Assembly: GCA_050251195.1 (NCBI GenBank) | Contig: JBFWNG010000008.1 | Span: 109,542-173,541 of the forward strand | DNA length: 64,000 nt | Source: JBFWNG01 sp050251195 | GTDB lineage: Bacteria; Bdellovibrionota_B; Oligoflexia; Oligoflexales; Oligoflexaceae | Direction: 5' to 3' | Part shown: positions 1 to 8,675 of the stretch, in pieces | Layout of the letters: every line of letters begins with the position of its first letter | Position numbering within the stretch: position 1 is the stretch's first letter | Notes under the pieces: model-generated | Database searches by the model: none | The model's input: the letters and a program-made list of their open reading frames with translations, nothing else | What the model was told of the DNA's origin: nothing | Position numbers and translations under genes: made by a program

Positions 1-1731
1 CAGCTCTCGAGCGGCGACCATTCGTATCTCATTGGCAGAGCCATTGACGAGAAAGGAACCCCCGTAACGGATGCCGAGGTTTACCTACGGTCGTTAGAGG
101 GTTCGGAATCGTCTCGCCCTTTTAATACTCGGACCAATAAGAAAGGCGGATTTTACTTGAAAGATCTCCCGCCCGACCAATATCGATTATTTATCATCAC
201 GAGAGATGTTGGCCTCAATATGGAAGTGACCATTGAGGACGGGGAACACTATGAAATTCCCGCGGCAGTCGTAACGGACCTCGTTAAAGTAACAGGACGC
301 ATAGATTTGAATCGCAAAGTGATCGAGCCCAAAAGCTTCCTCTCCGTGATGAATTCGCCTTTTTCTACGACCACAGACGATGAAGGTTATTATACGCTTT
401 TGCTTCCCAAAGGGAGATACGTCTTCAGGGCAGCCAAGGATACGTTTATTCCTTATGTTTCTGACGAGCGTGAAGTGGACCAAAGCGTCGTTTTAGACTT
501 CGTACTCGAACCCAATCCCGAGCCCTCGGGCTTGGTTTCCATAAGAAACGGCGAAGGCACTATCGTCCGTGGTCTCAAGACCGATCTTGCTATTGAGACA
601 GTTTCGGGGGTGTCTGAGATGAAGATATCCAGCGCATCCAAAGATGTAAAGCGCGTCACCAACATCACGCTGGATGAATGGATACCTGTTGCCAACGCAA
701 TAAGTCTGGATCACGCATCGGAAGGGTTTACCACTTTGATGTTCGAGTTTAGAGACGCATACAACAGCAAGAGCGACCCTGTGTACGTACGATATTTCAA
801 TACCAATCTTGATAGTTCCTGGAAGTTTGTTCAGGGCAAGATTGATCAAGAAATTATTTTCAAAAAGGGCGACAAGATCGCTCTTTTGTCAGACCCGTTG
901 TTAACGTCGGACAATAGCGGTACCATACCCAATGTCGCCACTGTGTTTTCAAAACCCGTTATTATAGAACCAGGCACAGAGATCATAGGAGGCGCTGAAT
1001 TTCGCGGCGACCTCATTATCAACGCCACCCCAACCACAACGGATAAAGTAAATTGGACAGGCGGTTCAGCACAAGGCTTCTCTTCTCTAGTGCGACTTAA
1101 CGGCAAGTATGTCTCAATGGATAACCTCAATGCTAAAAACATCGTTTACGAAATATCCAATCCTTTAAAACTCAGACAAGACATCGTAATCAAGAATTCC
1201 GAACTCAACGATTTTTCCGTCCGATTGCGATACGAGATCTCGGAAAACTTCTCGGATCAAGATATTGATTTTCGCTTCGACATTGACCACTCTATACTTA
1301 GAGAAGGCGACCTTGATTTTGGCTGCAAACTTTCTGAAGGAGCTTCAACGGCGCAGGAGCCAAAGGCAAGAAATCAAGAATTGAGAACGGAACTAATCTA
1401 CAACGAATTGTACAAGGTTCAGATAAAACTGAACTGCGTGAAACTCCAGGTGCAGAAGTTTTCAAGCCACCTAACGCCCCGGTGCAATAACTTTTATGAT
1501 TTGAAGCCGAACACGTATTATTTTCACTCTGATATTAGCCAGAGCGAGATTGGGAGCAGCGGTGCGTTGCCGAGTACAGACCTCATCGACTATAACGATC
1601 CCGGTCCCAATTATTTCATGGAGCCAATGAAAGTTGCCTTTGTCCACGGCACAGTGGACTCTCCTCAAAAAACTTTCAGTCCGTTTGTCGGAGCGATTGA
1701 AGAAGAGCGGATCGGACTAAATTGTAAATAA
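1..1731 (+). CDS. Surface protein with carboxypeptidase-regulatory-like domains (5' end outside window)
   Basis: The frame is open from the first base, so this is the C-terminal 576 residues of a longer protein; the first possible internal start (TTG at 157) lies inside a domain and is not a real start. Two beta-sandwich units of the carboxypeptidase regulatory-like kind are visible: one from LIGRAIDEKGTPV through NKKGGFYLKDL to YRLFI, the second from KVTGRIDLN through TTDDEGYYTLLLPKGRYVF. They are followed by about 400 residues I do not recognise, with a few cysteines near the C-terminus. Such domains usually act as stalks or adhesion modules in secreted proteins. Function unknown. A terminator-like hairpin follows the stop. 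Confidence 0.75.
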   Translation, partial: QLSSGDHSYLIGRAIDEKGTPVTDAEVYLRSLEGSESSRPFNTRTNKKGGFYLKDLPPDQYRLFIITRDVGLNMEVTIEDGEHYEIPAAVVTDLVKVTGRIDLNRKVIEPKSFLSVMNSPFSTTTDDEGYYTLLLPKGRYVFRAAKDTFIPYVSDEREVDQSVVLDFVLEPNPEPSGLVSIRNGEGTIVRGLKTDLAIETVSGVSEMKISSASKDVKRVTNITLDEWIPVANAISLDHASEGFTTLMFEFRDAYNSKSDPVYVRYFNTNLDSSWKFVQGKIDQEIIFKKGDKIALLSDPLLTSDNSGTIPNVATVFSKPVIIEPGTEIIGGAEFRGDLIINATPTTTDKVNWTGGSAQGFSSLVRLNGKYVSMDNLNAKNIVYEISNPLKLRQDIVIKNSELNDFSVRLRYEISENFSDQDIDFRFDIDHSILREGDLDFGCKLSEGASTAQEPKARNQELRTELIYNELYKVQIKLNCVKLQVQKFSSHLTPRCNNFYDLKPNTYYFHSDISQSEIGSSGALPSTDLIDYNDPGPNYFMEPMKVAFVHGTVDSPQKTFSPFVGAIEEERIGLNCK

Positions 1732-1760
1732 AAAAAGACCGGGCATTGCTTCCCGGCCTT
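1730..1760 (-). terminator. Intrinsic terminator between convergent genes
   Basis: Stem 1735-1743 (AAGACCGGG) pairs with 1752-1760 (CCCGGCCTT) with one mismatch and an 8-nt loop. The A-run at 1730-1736 becomes a U-run on the minus strand, so it mainly ends the minus-strand papain-like gene; for the plus-strand gene the T-run is weak. Confidence 0.7.
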
Positions 1761-1776
1761 CTTGCTATGTTTAGGA

Positions 1777-2895
1777 TCAATAGCCTGGGGGTAAAACAAA
1801 CAGGCTAAGGGCACTTGCCGAACCGCCGCTCTCACGAGCGAATGGCAGGTTCATGTACTCCGCGTCAAATCGTGTATAACCGTCGGTTAAACCACGATCA
1901 GGACGGTCTGTTCCCCACGAGTTTTTAGCCACGAGATAACGAACGTCACCCTCGAGCGCCATCTTCTTAAGGTCATCAGAAACGTCGCCTTCTTCGATAG
2001 AAAAGAAGCCGCCGTTGCCGTCAGGAACGTTATCTACAGCATAGTCTTCGAGAACCACCATGTGGCCGCCTTGTTTGCCCATGCTTCCGGATGCTAATAG
2101 CGTCGAACGTTTGAAGGTTGCGTCGGCGATATCAAGCGCGTTGAAATCGATGTACATAGAAACCACGACAGGTTGGCGATCGTTGATCGCGCGCAGCGCT
2201 CTCTTCATGAGGTCTTTGCGGGTTTTGATGACAGCTTCGGATGGGTTGCCATAAACAACTGGGTAGTTAACAGTTGTCCAGGCATTCTCGCCAGAAGCAG
2301 CTACCGCTTCCGCTAAAGATATGTCGGCACCTGCGCCGGTTTTGCCCACGACAAAGCTGGAAGCTTCGTGCGCGCGAGCGCGAGCTTCGGCCATATTGAC
2401 GCCGTATGCTTTGTCGAGAACTTTTTGAACGTTCTCTGGCGTACGGCTAGTAAGCGACTGAAGTTCGCCCCCTACACCGAGCGCAGCATTGATATATGCC
2501 TCAGCATTGTGTTGAACGGCAGACATTTCTTCCGTATCTTCGTTGGGAATAAATTCGCCTTCAAGCAAGTATCCGTATTTTAGGATGATGTTGCGAGAAA
2601 CCCACCAGTTGCCGCCGGTTGCGATCGTTGTAATTCCTTTATTAACGATTTGACCGTACCAATGCCAGTAGGTCCAATATGTTTCTGAAAGGTTAACTTC
2701 TTCGAACGTCGTCGATTTGTGAAGTGATTCGGCCCAAGATGCCGCCGCGTAAAGCCAGCAGTTACCAATCGATTGTCTCTTCACCCAGCTGTGGTCAACG
2801 TCTGTTACTTTGACGTCAGCACCCTTTTCTTGCGTACAAGCGCCGAGGATAAGCGTCAATGCGAACGGAGCCATTAGAAACGACTTAAACTTCAT
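1777..2895 (-). CDS. C1-family (papain-like) cysteine peptidase, lipoprotein
   Basis: The 372-residue product begins with a lipoprotein signal peptide ending in the lipobox LGAC (Cys20). The papain layout is visible: oxyanion Gln41 and catalytic Cys46 in RQSIGNCWLYAAASW, His278 in GGHMVVLEDY, and Asn325 in AKNSWG. The catalytic set is complete, so it should be an active, membrane-anchored thiol protease facing the periplasm or cell surface. There is almost no propeptide between the lipid anchor and the active-site Cys, unlike typical papains. It is a single-gene unit converging on the preceding gene. The substrate is unknown. Confidence 0.85.
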   Translation of the reverse strand: MKFKSFLMAPFALTLILGACTQEKGADVKVTDVDHSWVKRQSIGNCWLYAAASWAESLHKSTTFEEVNLSETYWTYWHWYGQIVNKGITTIATGGNWWVSRNIILKYGYLLEGEFIPNEDTEEMSAVQHNAEAYINAALGVGGELQSLTSRTPENVQKVLDKAYGVNMAEARARAHEASSFVVGKTGAGADISLAEAVAASGENAWTTVNYPVVYGNPSEAVIKTRKDLMKRALRAINDRQPVVVSMYIDFNALDIADATFKRSTLLASGSMGKQGGHMVVLEDYAVDNVPDGNGGFFSIEEGDVSDDLKKMALEGDVRYLVAKNSWGTDRPDRGLTDGYTRFDAEYMNLPFARESGGSASALSLFVLPPGY

Positions 2896-3172
2896 AGATA
2901 CTCCTAAAATATTTTAACGGTAAAAATCGAAATGCTTGAACGCACCGTCTCCCAAAATCTTCTTTATGACGGATAGTGACGGCTATAATTCAAATTCGAG
3001 ACCAAAAGGCGTGAATTTTTAACCAACTGAAAGCATTTGTTTTTGTCCCAGCGGCCAAGAAAAGCCGTTGTCATTTGTCTACTTCGTGGGCACTAAATGT
3101 TACCGATTCGACAGGGAAAGGGCGCAAGGGTATTTAGCCGCTAAAGCGCAAGAGACGCTAATAATTTGGATC
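2896..3172. other. Intergenic region with a tmRNA-like 5' end motif
   Basis: This 277-bp gap between two minus-strand genes carries the promoter of the papain-like gene. On the plus strand, 3100-3118 (GTTACCGATTCGACAGGGA) closely matches the conserved 5' segment of bacterial tmRNA (GTTACGGATTCGACAGGG in Bacillus, from memory). A full tmRNA of about 350 nt cannot fit, because the OmpA-family coding end lies at 3173, and I see no alanine-tRNA-like 3' end. A fragment or coincidence is possible. Confidence 0.3.
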
Positions 3173-4564
3173 CTACCTCATTATTCTGAAATCTACCCGG
3201 CGGTTGTCTTGCCGTCCTTGGAAGTTGCCGTTGTCGGCGATTGGTCTCGACTCCCCGTAGCCTACTGCTTCGACCTTATGAGGATCTAAGCCGTATTGGC
3301 TTATCAGAATGTTTCTGATCGTTTGGGCACGGCGCACGCTCAGATCCAGGTTATAGGCGTCGCTTCCCATGGAGTCTGTGTGTCCTTCCACCACGAGTTT
3401 GGTGAAGGGAGGTGGCTTTCGGAGGTACTCATTGAGCAATTTTAGCGTGTTTTCATGACCAGCGAGCAGATTGGTTGCGGAGTTGACCTCGAAATATATT
3501 TTTCCGAAGTTAATGGTCACTTCCTTTTCCACGGGAAGGTTGTTGACGTCGGTAGATTCAAATCGGTTTTGGACGCTGCTGCTTGTTTCTGTCCGTTCGA
3601 TTATCTGGATTTCCTGCGGTTCTGGCGCCGCCTTTACTTCGGACGTTGTGGTCCAGTTTAGGCCGGCATAGACGCGCCAATCTGGAGAAAACGCGCCGTG
3701 AATGAGCTCGGTGCCCCCACCGATGTGCAATGCGAGGCTGTCCGAAAGAAAATGCTTTATTCCTCCCAACGCTTCTAAAGAAGACTTCTGCCTGTCAGCC
3801 ACAGATGACTCGCCCTTCTTGGCAGGTCGGGAGCCAAACATCTCCACGATCAATTTGCTCTGCAGCGGCTCTATGTAATAACTGGAGGCCAGAGAAGCGA
3901 TGATTTGGTCGTCCGTCGGCTCTATAGGAGAACCGGGAATGGGATCTCCCGGCTGCTTGATGCGGTATCCGATATTTGCGCCAAGTTTCACGCCGAAGAG
4001 GTCTGTTGTATGTGCGTATTCGATGTTATAGGTGGGTTTAGCACCCTGACCGGAATAGGGATTGTTTCTTGTTCTATTGACGTTGGCAGAAAGTACAATA
4101 GCCCCGCCGGATTCTCCGCCTCCGAACAGCTTATATTTTCCCATAAATCGTAACTCTGTGTTCCCAAGGCTTCCGAACTGCCCCCGATCCTTGCCCGTTG
4201 TTACCTTTTGATACATGATCCGCGGATAGCTAAATCCTATTTCGAAATCCGGTAATACGCCGAAGCCAAAATTAAAGTCCGTCATTATAAGTTGGTCGTT
4301 AACCCTTCCGCGGTTTTGGCCGCCTTGGCCTTCGAAATAAGGAAGAGTGTTGATCGATTGGTTTGCAAACAAACCTAGATTGAACACGCCTGGCGGCAAG
4401 ACGTCGGCAGATTGAACCGTCACGAAGTCAATTCCGCTCGTTGTGGGGTTGAAATTCTGCGCCTCTGGACCTACGACATTGCCAAATGTCGTTGGAATCA
4501 TTAAGAAAATCAGAGACAAACCCACGAGGAAGTATTTTATCGCTTTAATATTAGTATGTTGCAA
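3173..4564 (-). CDS. OmpA-family outer-membrane protein
   Basis: The 463-residue protein has a signal peptide (residues 1 to about 28), a long middle part with alternating beta-strand pattern and glycine-rich turns (about 35-300) that looks like an outer-membrane barrel, a linker, and a C-terminal OmpA peptidoglycan-binding domain (about 350-463). The OmpA signature is clear: INFGKIYFEVNSATN, then VVEGHTDSMGSDAYN, LSVRRAQTIR and the terminal NRRVDFRI. The start is a TTG with AAGGAAG upstream; no better ATG precedes the signal peptide. It probably tethers the outer membrane to peptidoglycan; a pore role for the barrel is an inference. Confidence 0.85.
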   Translation of the reverse strand: MQHTNIKAIKYFLVGLSLIFLMIPTTFGNVVGPEAQNFNPTTSGIDFVTVQSADVLPPGVFNLGLFANQSINTLPYFEGQGGQNRGRVNDQLIMTDFNFGFGVLPDFEIGFSYPRIMYQKVTTGKDRGQFGSLGNTELRFMGKYKLFGGGESGGAIVLSANVNRTRNNPYSGQGAKPTYNIEYAHTTDLFGVKLGANIGYRIKQPGDPIPGSPIEPTDDQIIASLASSYYIEPLQSKLIVEMFGSRPAKKGESSVADRQKSSLEALGGIKHFLSDSLALHIGGGTELIHGAFSPDWRVYAGLNWTTTSEVKAAPEPQEIQIIERTETSSSVQNRFESTDVNNLPVEKEVTINFGKIYFEVNSATNLLAGHENTLKLLNEYLRKPPPFTKLVVEGHTDSMGSDAYNLDLSVRRAQTIRNILISQYGLDPHKVEAVGYGESRPIADNGNFQGRQDNRRVDFRIMR

Positions 4565-4735
4565 AATGAAATGCTTCCTTAAAAAAAGTTTCTACGTTTT
4601 ATTGCTAATATTATTATTTCAAAATTTGAAAGATTTTCAACATTTACACGACATGGTGAAAATTATCTTGGTTCGGCCCGATTAAAACCCACGAGGATGG
4701 CGTTGGCTATCCGTTAACAAGTTAGAGGACGGCAA

Positions 4736-5599
4736 ATGAAAACGGTTATCACATTAAGTCTCATGGTAGCGTCCGGGTTAATTTTCACCGGCTGCGGGGA
4801 TCAAGCGAGCTTTAAGACGCTTGATACCAGTGGCGACAGAAACAGAACCGTCCCTGCGGGTACCGGCACCGATTCGGAAGAGATCGGAACCGACGATTCC
4901 ACCGCGAGCGGCGGAGGCGGAGGTGAGAAAGACACCAATGGAGAGAATCCCAATCCGTCCAGCGTGTCGGAAGACCCCATTATAGATCCAGCCGAAGTTC
5001 AAAAACTATGTCAGAATCAACAACATCTGTCACGGGTTGAAACGATTAGATTCGCACCTCCAGAAAAAACGTGCGCTTGGGGCGCTAATGGCAATCTTAC
5101 CGAGGTTCAAGAAATGGTGAGGGCACGCGGCGAACAATACCACATGCTTGATTTGGGCAGCGATTCGATCATTTGCGATGTCGAGTTCACAGTGCCAAAT
5201 CAACAAATCGAGTTCGATGACGAAATCTTCTTAACGCTCAACAACGCGGTGCTAGCAGCGAGTATGGACTATACGTCTGTTATGGAGAAACGCGACAACG
5301 TCTACTTCTACAACTGGAATGCCATCGTGAACCAACCTTATCTTAAAGACGGCAAACCCCATAACTACTGCCTAGGCGCCGATAAAGGCCTTGGCGAATG
5401 CGTGATGCCCTATACGCAAACAACGGGCGACATGCGGCTCAAGTTTGATCCGTCGATCTTCTACAACATCAGCGCCTATGCATTCTCAAGCAAATACAAC
5501 TTTGGAATGGTAACCACTGGCGACAACAACGACTCTGATTGTAAGCACACGGGGCTGGAGTTTTCTGTAAATGTTAAATACATAAAACTTCAGCAATAA
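4736..5599 (+). CDS. Lipoprotein of unknown function
   Basis: The 287-residue product has a lipoprotein signal peptide with lipobox FTGC (Cys20). A low-complexity linker (about residues 30-80) rich in Gly, Ser, Thr, Asp and Glu precedes a C-terminal domain of about 200 residues with six or so cysteines, probably disulfide-bonded and beta-rich. I do not recognise the domain. AGAGGA stands 6 nt before the ATG. It is divergent from the OmpA-family gene across an AT-rich promoter region (4565-4735) and is followed by a strong terminator. Confidence 0.75.
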   Translation: MKTVITLSLMVASGLIFTGCGDQASFKTLDTSGDRNRTVPAGTGTDSEEIGTDDSTASGGGGGEKDTNGENPNPSSVSEDPIIDPAEVQKLCQNQQHLSRVETIRFAPPEKTCAWGANGNLTEVQEMVRARGEQYHMLDLGSDSIICDVEFTVPNQQIEFDDEIFLTLNNAVLAASMDYTSVMEKRDNVYFYNWNAIVNQPYLKDGKPHNYCLGADKGLGECVMPYTQTTGDMRLKFDPSIFYNISAYAFSSKYNFGMVTTGDNNDSDCKHTGLEFSVNVKYIKLQQ

Positions 5600-5610
5600 C
5601 TATCAACCTC

Positions 5611-5660
5611 GTCATGTTGAGCAACGAATATATAGAGATCCTTCGCTGCTTAAGGTGACG
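5611..5660. repeat. Degenerate copy of an intergenic repeat (also at 52649-52744)
   Basis: The stretch contains GTCATGTTGAGC, then GAGATCCTTCGC, then GGTGACG. The same words recur at 52649-52744 (ATCCTTCGCCTTCGGCTCAGGATGACG and GTCATGTTGAGCGAAGCG). This looks like a decayed member of the small, palindrome-rich intergenic repeats found in many environmental bacterial genomes. Confidence 0.5.
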
Positions 5661-5682
5661 ACTTTTAGAGGGAGATTGAGGG

Positions 5683-5709
5683 AAAAGCGGGGAGAAATCC
5701 CCGCCTTTT
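5683..5709. terminator. Bidirectional intrinsic terminator
   Basis: A perfect stem GCGGGGA (5687-5693) / TCCCCGC (5698-5704) with a GAAA tetraloop is flanked by AAAA on the left and CTTTTCTTTTTTT on the right. It serves the convergent lipoprotein gene (+) and the metallopeptidase gene (-). Confidence 0.85.
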
Positions 5710-5715
5710 CTTTTT

Positions 5716-7638
5716 TTAGAGAGTTACTATTTGTTCTACAGTGCCTATCACGGCCTCTGTGAGATCGCCCATAAACGCAAAATTGACCTTCTCAAGCGTA
5801 TCGCACGTCAAATGCACGCAAGGGTTGGCATCGCCTCCAAAGAGATTTTGAGCCACAGCGATCGCAGGAATTCCGTAAGGCCAAAAAGCGGCATGATCGC
5901 TCTTATCCGAGCACGCGGGAACGCGAGTCAAATTAAGGCCCCTGGTCGCCACAACGGCTTCCAGATTCGCACTGAGTTTCAGGGATTGGCCTTGGTTACA
6001 GTCAATGGCGTGGTAGGCGCCATCCCCGTCCCCGTCATATCCGGTCATGTCCAAATTAATGACGCCAATGATCTTTTTGGCCTCCGACGTCTCCGAGAGA
6101 AATTTCGCATATGCTTTGGACCCAATGAGTCCCTTTTCTTCCTGGTCGAAGGAAACGATTCTAAGATTGTAGGCTAAGCTACTGTCTTTCAACGCTCGCG
6201 CGACTGCCAAAGCGCTTACGACCCCTGAACCGTTATCATCGGCACCAGACGTCCCTACGCTGTCGTAATGGGCACTGACAATGAGGGTCAAATCAGGGTT
6301 TGCACCGCGCCGCTCGGCAACCAGATTCGTTCCCAAAAACCCCTCATATTCATAGTTATGTCGAGTAACTTCAAAGCCCATGGTTTCATATTCGTTGGTC
6401 AGGTAATCAAGGGCGGCCGCGCGTCCAGCGGCTGATTGCCGTTCGTGAGCGGAGAACTCACGAAGTTTAGTTTCCAGAAAAACCTCGCTAACACCGAAAT
6501 ATTGGCCTATCAGCCTCTTGAGGAGTGCTTGGAAATGCGCCTCTGATAAATCACCTTTTAGTTCAGTACTAATCTTCAATAAGCCGGCAACGGGATCCTT
6601 TTCATCAACGACCACGCTATATTCTTTGCCCACAAAATTAATCAAAAGGTACGACGGTAAGTATCCGGGTAGCACAACCTGCGGCAACATCGCCAAAAAC
6701 GGCACTGCTTCCTTGATTCCTAGATACTTCTCCGCCAGAATTTTGTTCTGAGCAGCATATTCCTGCGGGGTGAGCTGTGTCTTCACCACAAGCCGCTCCA
6801 GCTGGAGAGCTACCAAGTGAAACCGTATTCCCCACAAGGATCGGTACTGTATGTACTTCTCAACGTCTAACCTTCTTGCAGGGTTTTTGAAAAGCTTGTT
6901 CATAAAGGGGTACTTGAATACATTGTTCGCCCAAACCTCGCCGTAAGCTTCGTTAAAACCATGCACATATAAGGGATGTTCGGCGTTATCTGAATCCATG
7001 CGAAACACACTATGCCCGAACTCGTGGATGAACCCGAGTACGTTGGATATATTAGGAGGATAATCTCCAAATACTATTTTGTCTTCGTCCCAAGAATAAG
7101 AACCTCCGGCCTTACCAGGAACAATTTCTAAACGGGTGTTATAGGGCAATTCCGGAGGCAACATCGCCTTCAGATCTTCGAACAAAGCATCGATTCCATA
7201 CTCCGGAGCAATTTCGAATGCCTCTTTCACTTCGGGGCGAAAGTACGAATCTGGAAAGAGAAAGGCGTGCAGGAGATTGTAAGGTTGAGAAATTCCGGGT
7301 CCAAAGAGTTCGTTTTGCAACCTAAAAAACTCCGCGGCGGTGGACTTCTCTATTTTATCAATAACCTCATCGTTGACATCTTCCTCGAAGATATCGAAGC
7401 TGCGATCGATCGACCTATAATAGGTTAAATACTTTTGCAGATGCTCTCCGTACTCGTCACTCTCAAGCAGATAGGCTGCAACTTCCTTTCTGTTGCTTTC
7501 ATTTTCCCCTGCGAACATCTGTAATTTTGGCTCTAGGTTGGCCAGCGATGCCTCGAACTCGCTCTGGCTTGATTGAACTCTCTGCGGGGCTACTGAGCCG
7601 CAACCGGTCAAAACAAGTATACTAATTAATCTCTTCAT
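5716..7638 (-). CDS. Lipoprotein with two metallopeptidase modules (HEFGH zincin + M28)
   Basis: The 640-residue product starts with a short lipoprotein signal (lipobox LTGC, Cys13). The N-terminal half holds a zincin motif HEFGH at 205-209, with Glu230 and Glu234 in GFNEAYGEVWANN as candidate third ligands. The C-terminal half (about 395-640) is an M28-type dizinc peptidase: His457 in SAHYDS, Asp467/468 in GADDNGSG, Glu500/501 in DQEEKG, Asp530 in INLDMTGY and His582 in SDHAAF. Both catalytic sets look intact, so one anchored protein may combine two peptidase activities. AGGAGATG precedes the start. M28 alone would normally be 300-450 residues. Confidence 0.85.
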   Translation of the reverse strand: MKRLISILVLTGCGSVAPQRVQSSQSEFEASLANLEPKLQMFAGENESNRKEVAAYLLESDEYGEHLQKYLTYYRSIDRSFDIFEEDVNDEVIDKIEKSTAAEFFRLQNELFGPGISQPYNLLHAFLFPDSYFRPEVKEAFEIAPEYGIDALFEDLKAMLPPELPYNTRLEIVPGKAGGSYSWDEDKIVFGDYPPNISNVLGFIHEFGHSVFRMDSDNAEHPLYVHGFNEAYGEVWANNVFKYPFMNKLFKNPARRLDVEKYIQYRSLWGIRFHLVALQLERLVVKTQLTPQEYAAQNKILAEKYLGIKEAVPFLAMLPQVVLPGYLPSYLLINFVGKEYSVVVDEKDPVAGLLKISTELKGDLSEAHFQALLKRLIGQYFGVSEVFLETKLREFSAHERQSAAGRAAALDYLTNEYETMGFEVTRHNYEYEGFLGTNLVAERRGANPDLTLIVSAHYDSVGTSGADDNGSGVVSALAVARALKDSSLAYNLRIVSFDQEEKGLIGSKAYAKFLSETSEAKKIIGVINLDMTGYDGDGDGAYHAIDCNQGQSLKLSANLEAVVATRGLNLTRVPACSDKSDHAAFWPYGIPAIAVAQNLFGGDANPCVHLTCDTLEKVNFAFMGDLTEAVIGTVEQIVTL

Positions 7639-7830
7639 TTTGCTTCATCTCCTGATGTTGAATCAGCATCATATGACCGAGCTTGGTTTTTCTTCACGGC
7701 GTTTTTTGACTTTTTTGCAAACCAAGATCGGACTCTACCACTTGCACCTGACGCAAAACCAGCACACCGTCAGGCCAGCAGGTCCTCCCCGTGTACGCCA
7801 GCAGTTTATGTTGCTAGCGCCCGACCCTTT

Positions 7831-7903
7831 CAGCGTTTCCCAAACCTCAGCGTTTCCGCGATCTCTTAATTGAACGCGGAGGCGCGGAATAAAGGAAACG
7901 CAG
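7831..7903. repeat. Intergenic inverted/direct repeat cluster
   Basis: CAGCGTTTCC occurs at 7831-7840 and 7848-7857, and its near inverse GGAAACGCAG at 7894-7903. CCGCG (7856-7860) pairs with CGCGG (7875-7879). The arrangement resembles the CTGCGTTTCC/CGCGGAGGCGCGG type of mobile intergenic repeat. It lies just downstream of the AraC-type gene and could act as its terminator. I see no gene in 7639-7920. Confidence 0.45.
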
Positions 7904-7920
7904 AAGGTATTGTCCTTTTG

Positions 7921-8670
7921 TTATTGGAGCTTGCGGGTTTTCGCAAACTTGGAGGGAACGGTACCCGTTATCCTGTTGAACTGCTTGTTAAAACGACTGA
8001 GGTCTTCAAACCCAGAAAGATGTGCGGCTTCGGTGATCTTCGCGCCCTTCAACAGATGTGAAAACGTTGCCGCTACCACGCGAAGCCAGCTGCGGTATTC
8101 AACCGGGGTAAGTCCGTAGCACTGCTTGAACGCTCTTGTCGCAGCGGCGTGCGACAACCCCAGTTGCGCCGCAAGGTCTGAAATTTTCGACTCTGAATCA
8201 AAGTTTTTGTCTAGGCTGTCCTTGAGGCGCAAAGCCAAAACATTGGGACGGTCGCATCTGCTAACAACTTTAGGCGACGGGAATTCTTCAATAAAGGGCA
8301 AGTCCATCGCACGTTCAATGTCGAACGGAAATCTAATCGCTTCTTTCGGGCCTTTGCGGAACTTCTCCGCTGCGAGAAAGGCGATGCCTTCCAGCTCGAG
8401 ATCTTGATTAATAAATTCGACAATGCTGAAGGGGGGATAGCAAAAACCTACCCTATCACCCGCTCTATGCTCGATTGCTTCTCCACCGCGAACAAAAGTC
8501 ATACGACCTTTTTTGATCACAAGGGTTCCCATTAACCAAAATGGCCCTTGGATATCAAAACCCCGGTGTCTTCCTTGCACCTTTTTGCGCCGATTGACCT
8601 TAATGAGGTCCTCGCTGAGATGTTCAAAATCCCAGCTTCCGTCTTTGCCTTCAACGTAGGTGGACGTCAT
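7921..8670 (-). CDS. AraC-family transcriptional regulator
   Basis: The 249-residue protein has an N-terminal half (about 1-135) with a cupin-like pattern (GPFWLMGTLVIKKGRMTFVRGG) for sensing, and a C-terminal AraC/XylS double helix-turn-helix (about 155-245): KISDLAAQLGLSHAAATRAFKQCYGLTPVEYRSWLR for the first and ITEAAHLSGFEDLSRFNKQFNRITGTVPSKF for the second. It should bind DNA as an activator or repressor. It lies 5 bp downstream of the U32-family gene on the same strand, so the two are probably co-transcribed. The ligand is unknown. Confidence 0.85.
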   Translation of the reverse strand: MTSTYVEGKDGSWDFEHLSEDLIKVNRRKKVQGRHRGFDIQGPFWLMGTLVIKKGRMTFVRGGEAIEHRAGDRVGFCYPPFSIVEFINQDLELEGIAFLAAEKFRKGPKEAIRFPFDIERAMDLPFIEEFPSPKVVSRCDRPNVLALRLKDSLDKNFDSESKISDLAAQLGLSHAAATRAFKQCYGLTPVEYRSWLRVVAATFSHLLKGAKITEAAHLSGFEDLSRFNKQFNRITGTVPSKFAKTRKLQ

Positions 8671-8675
8671 TAAGC

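Noticed and set aside
3068..3289. 73-codon open frame (+)
   Set aside because: It crosses into the OmpA coding end on the other strand and lacks a good ribosome binding site.
3088..3440. A complete tmRNA gene
   Set aside because: Only the 5' motif fits; the rest would lie in the OmpA-family coding sequence and no tRNA-like 3' end was seen.
7640..7873. 77-codon open frame (+) after the metallopeptidase start
   Set aside because: No ribosome binding site, odd composition, and it runs through an intergenic repeat; treated as chance.
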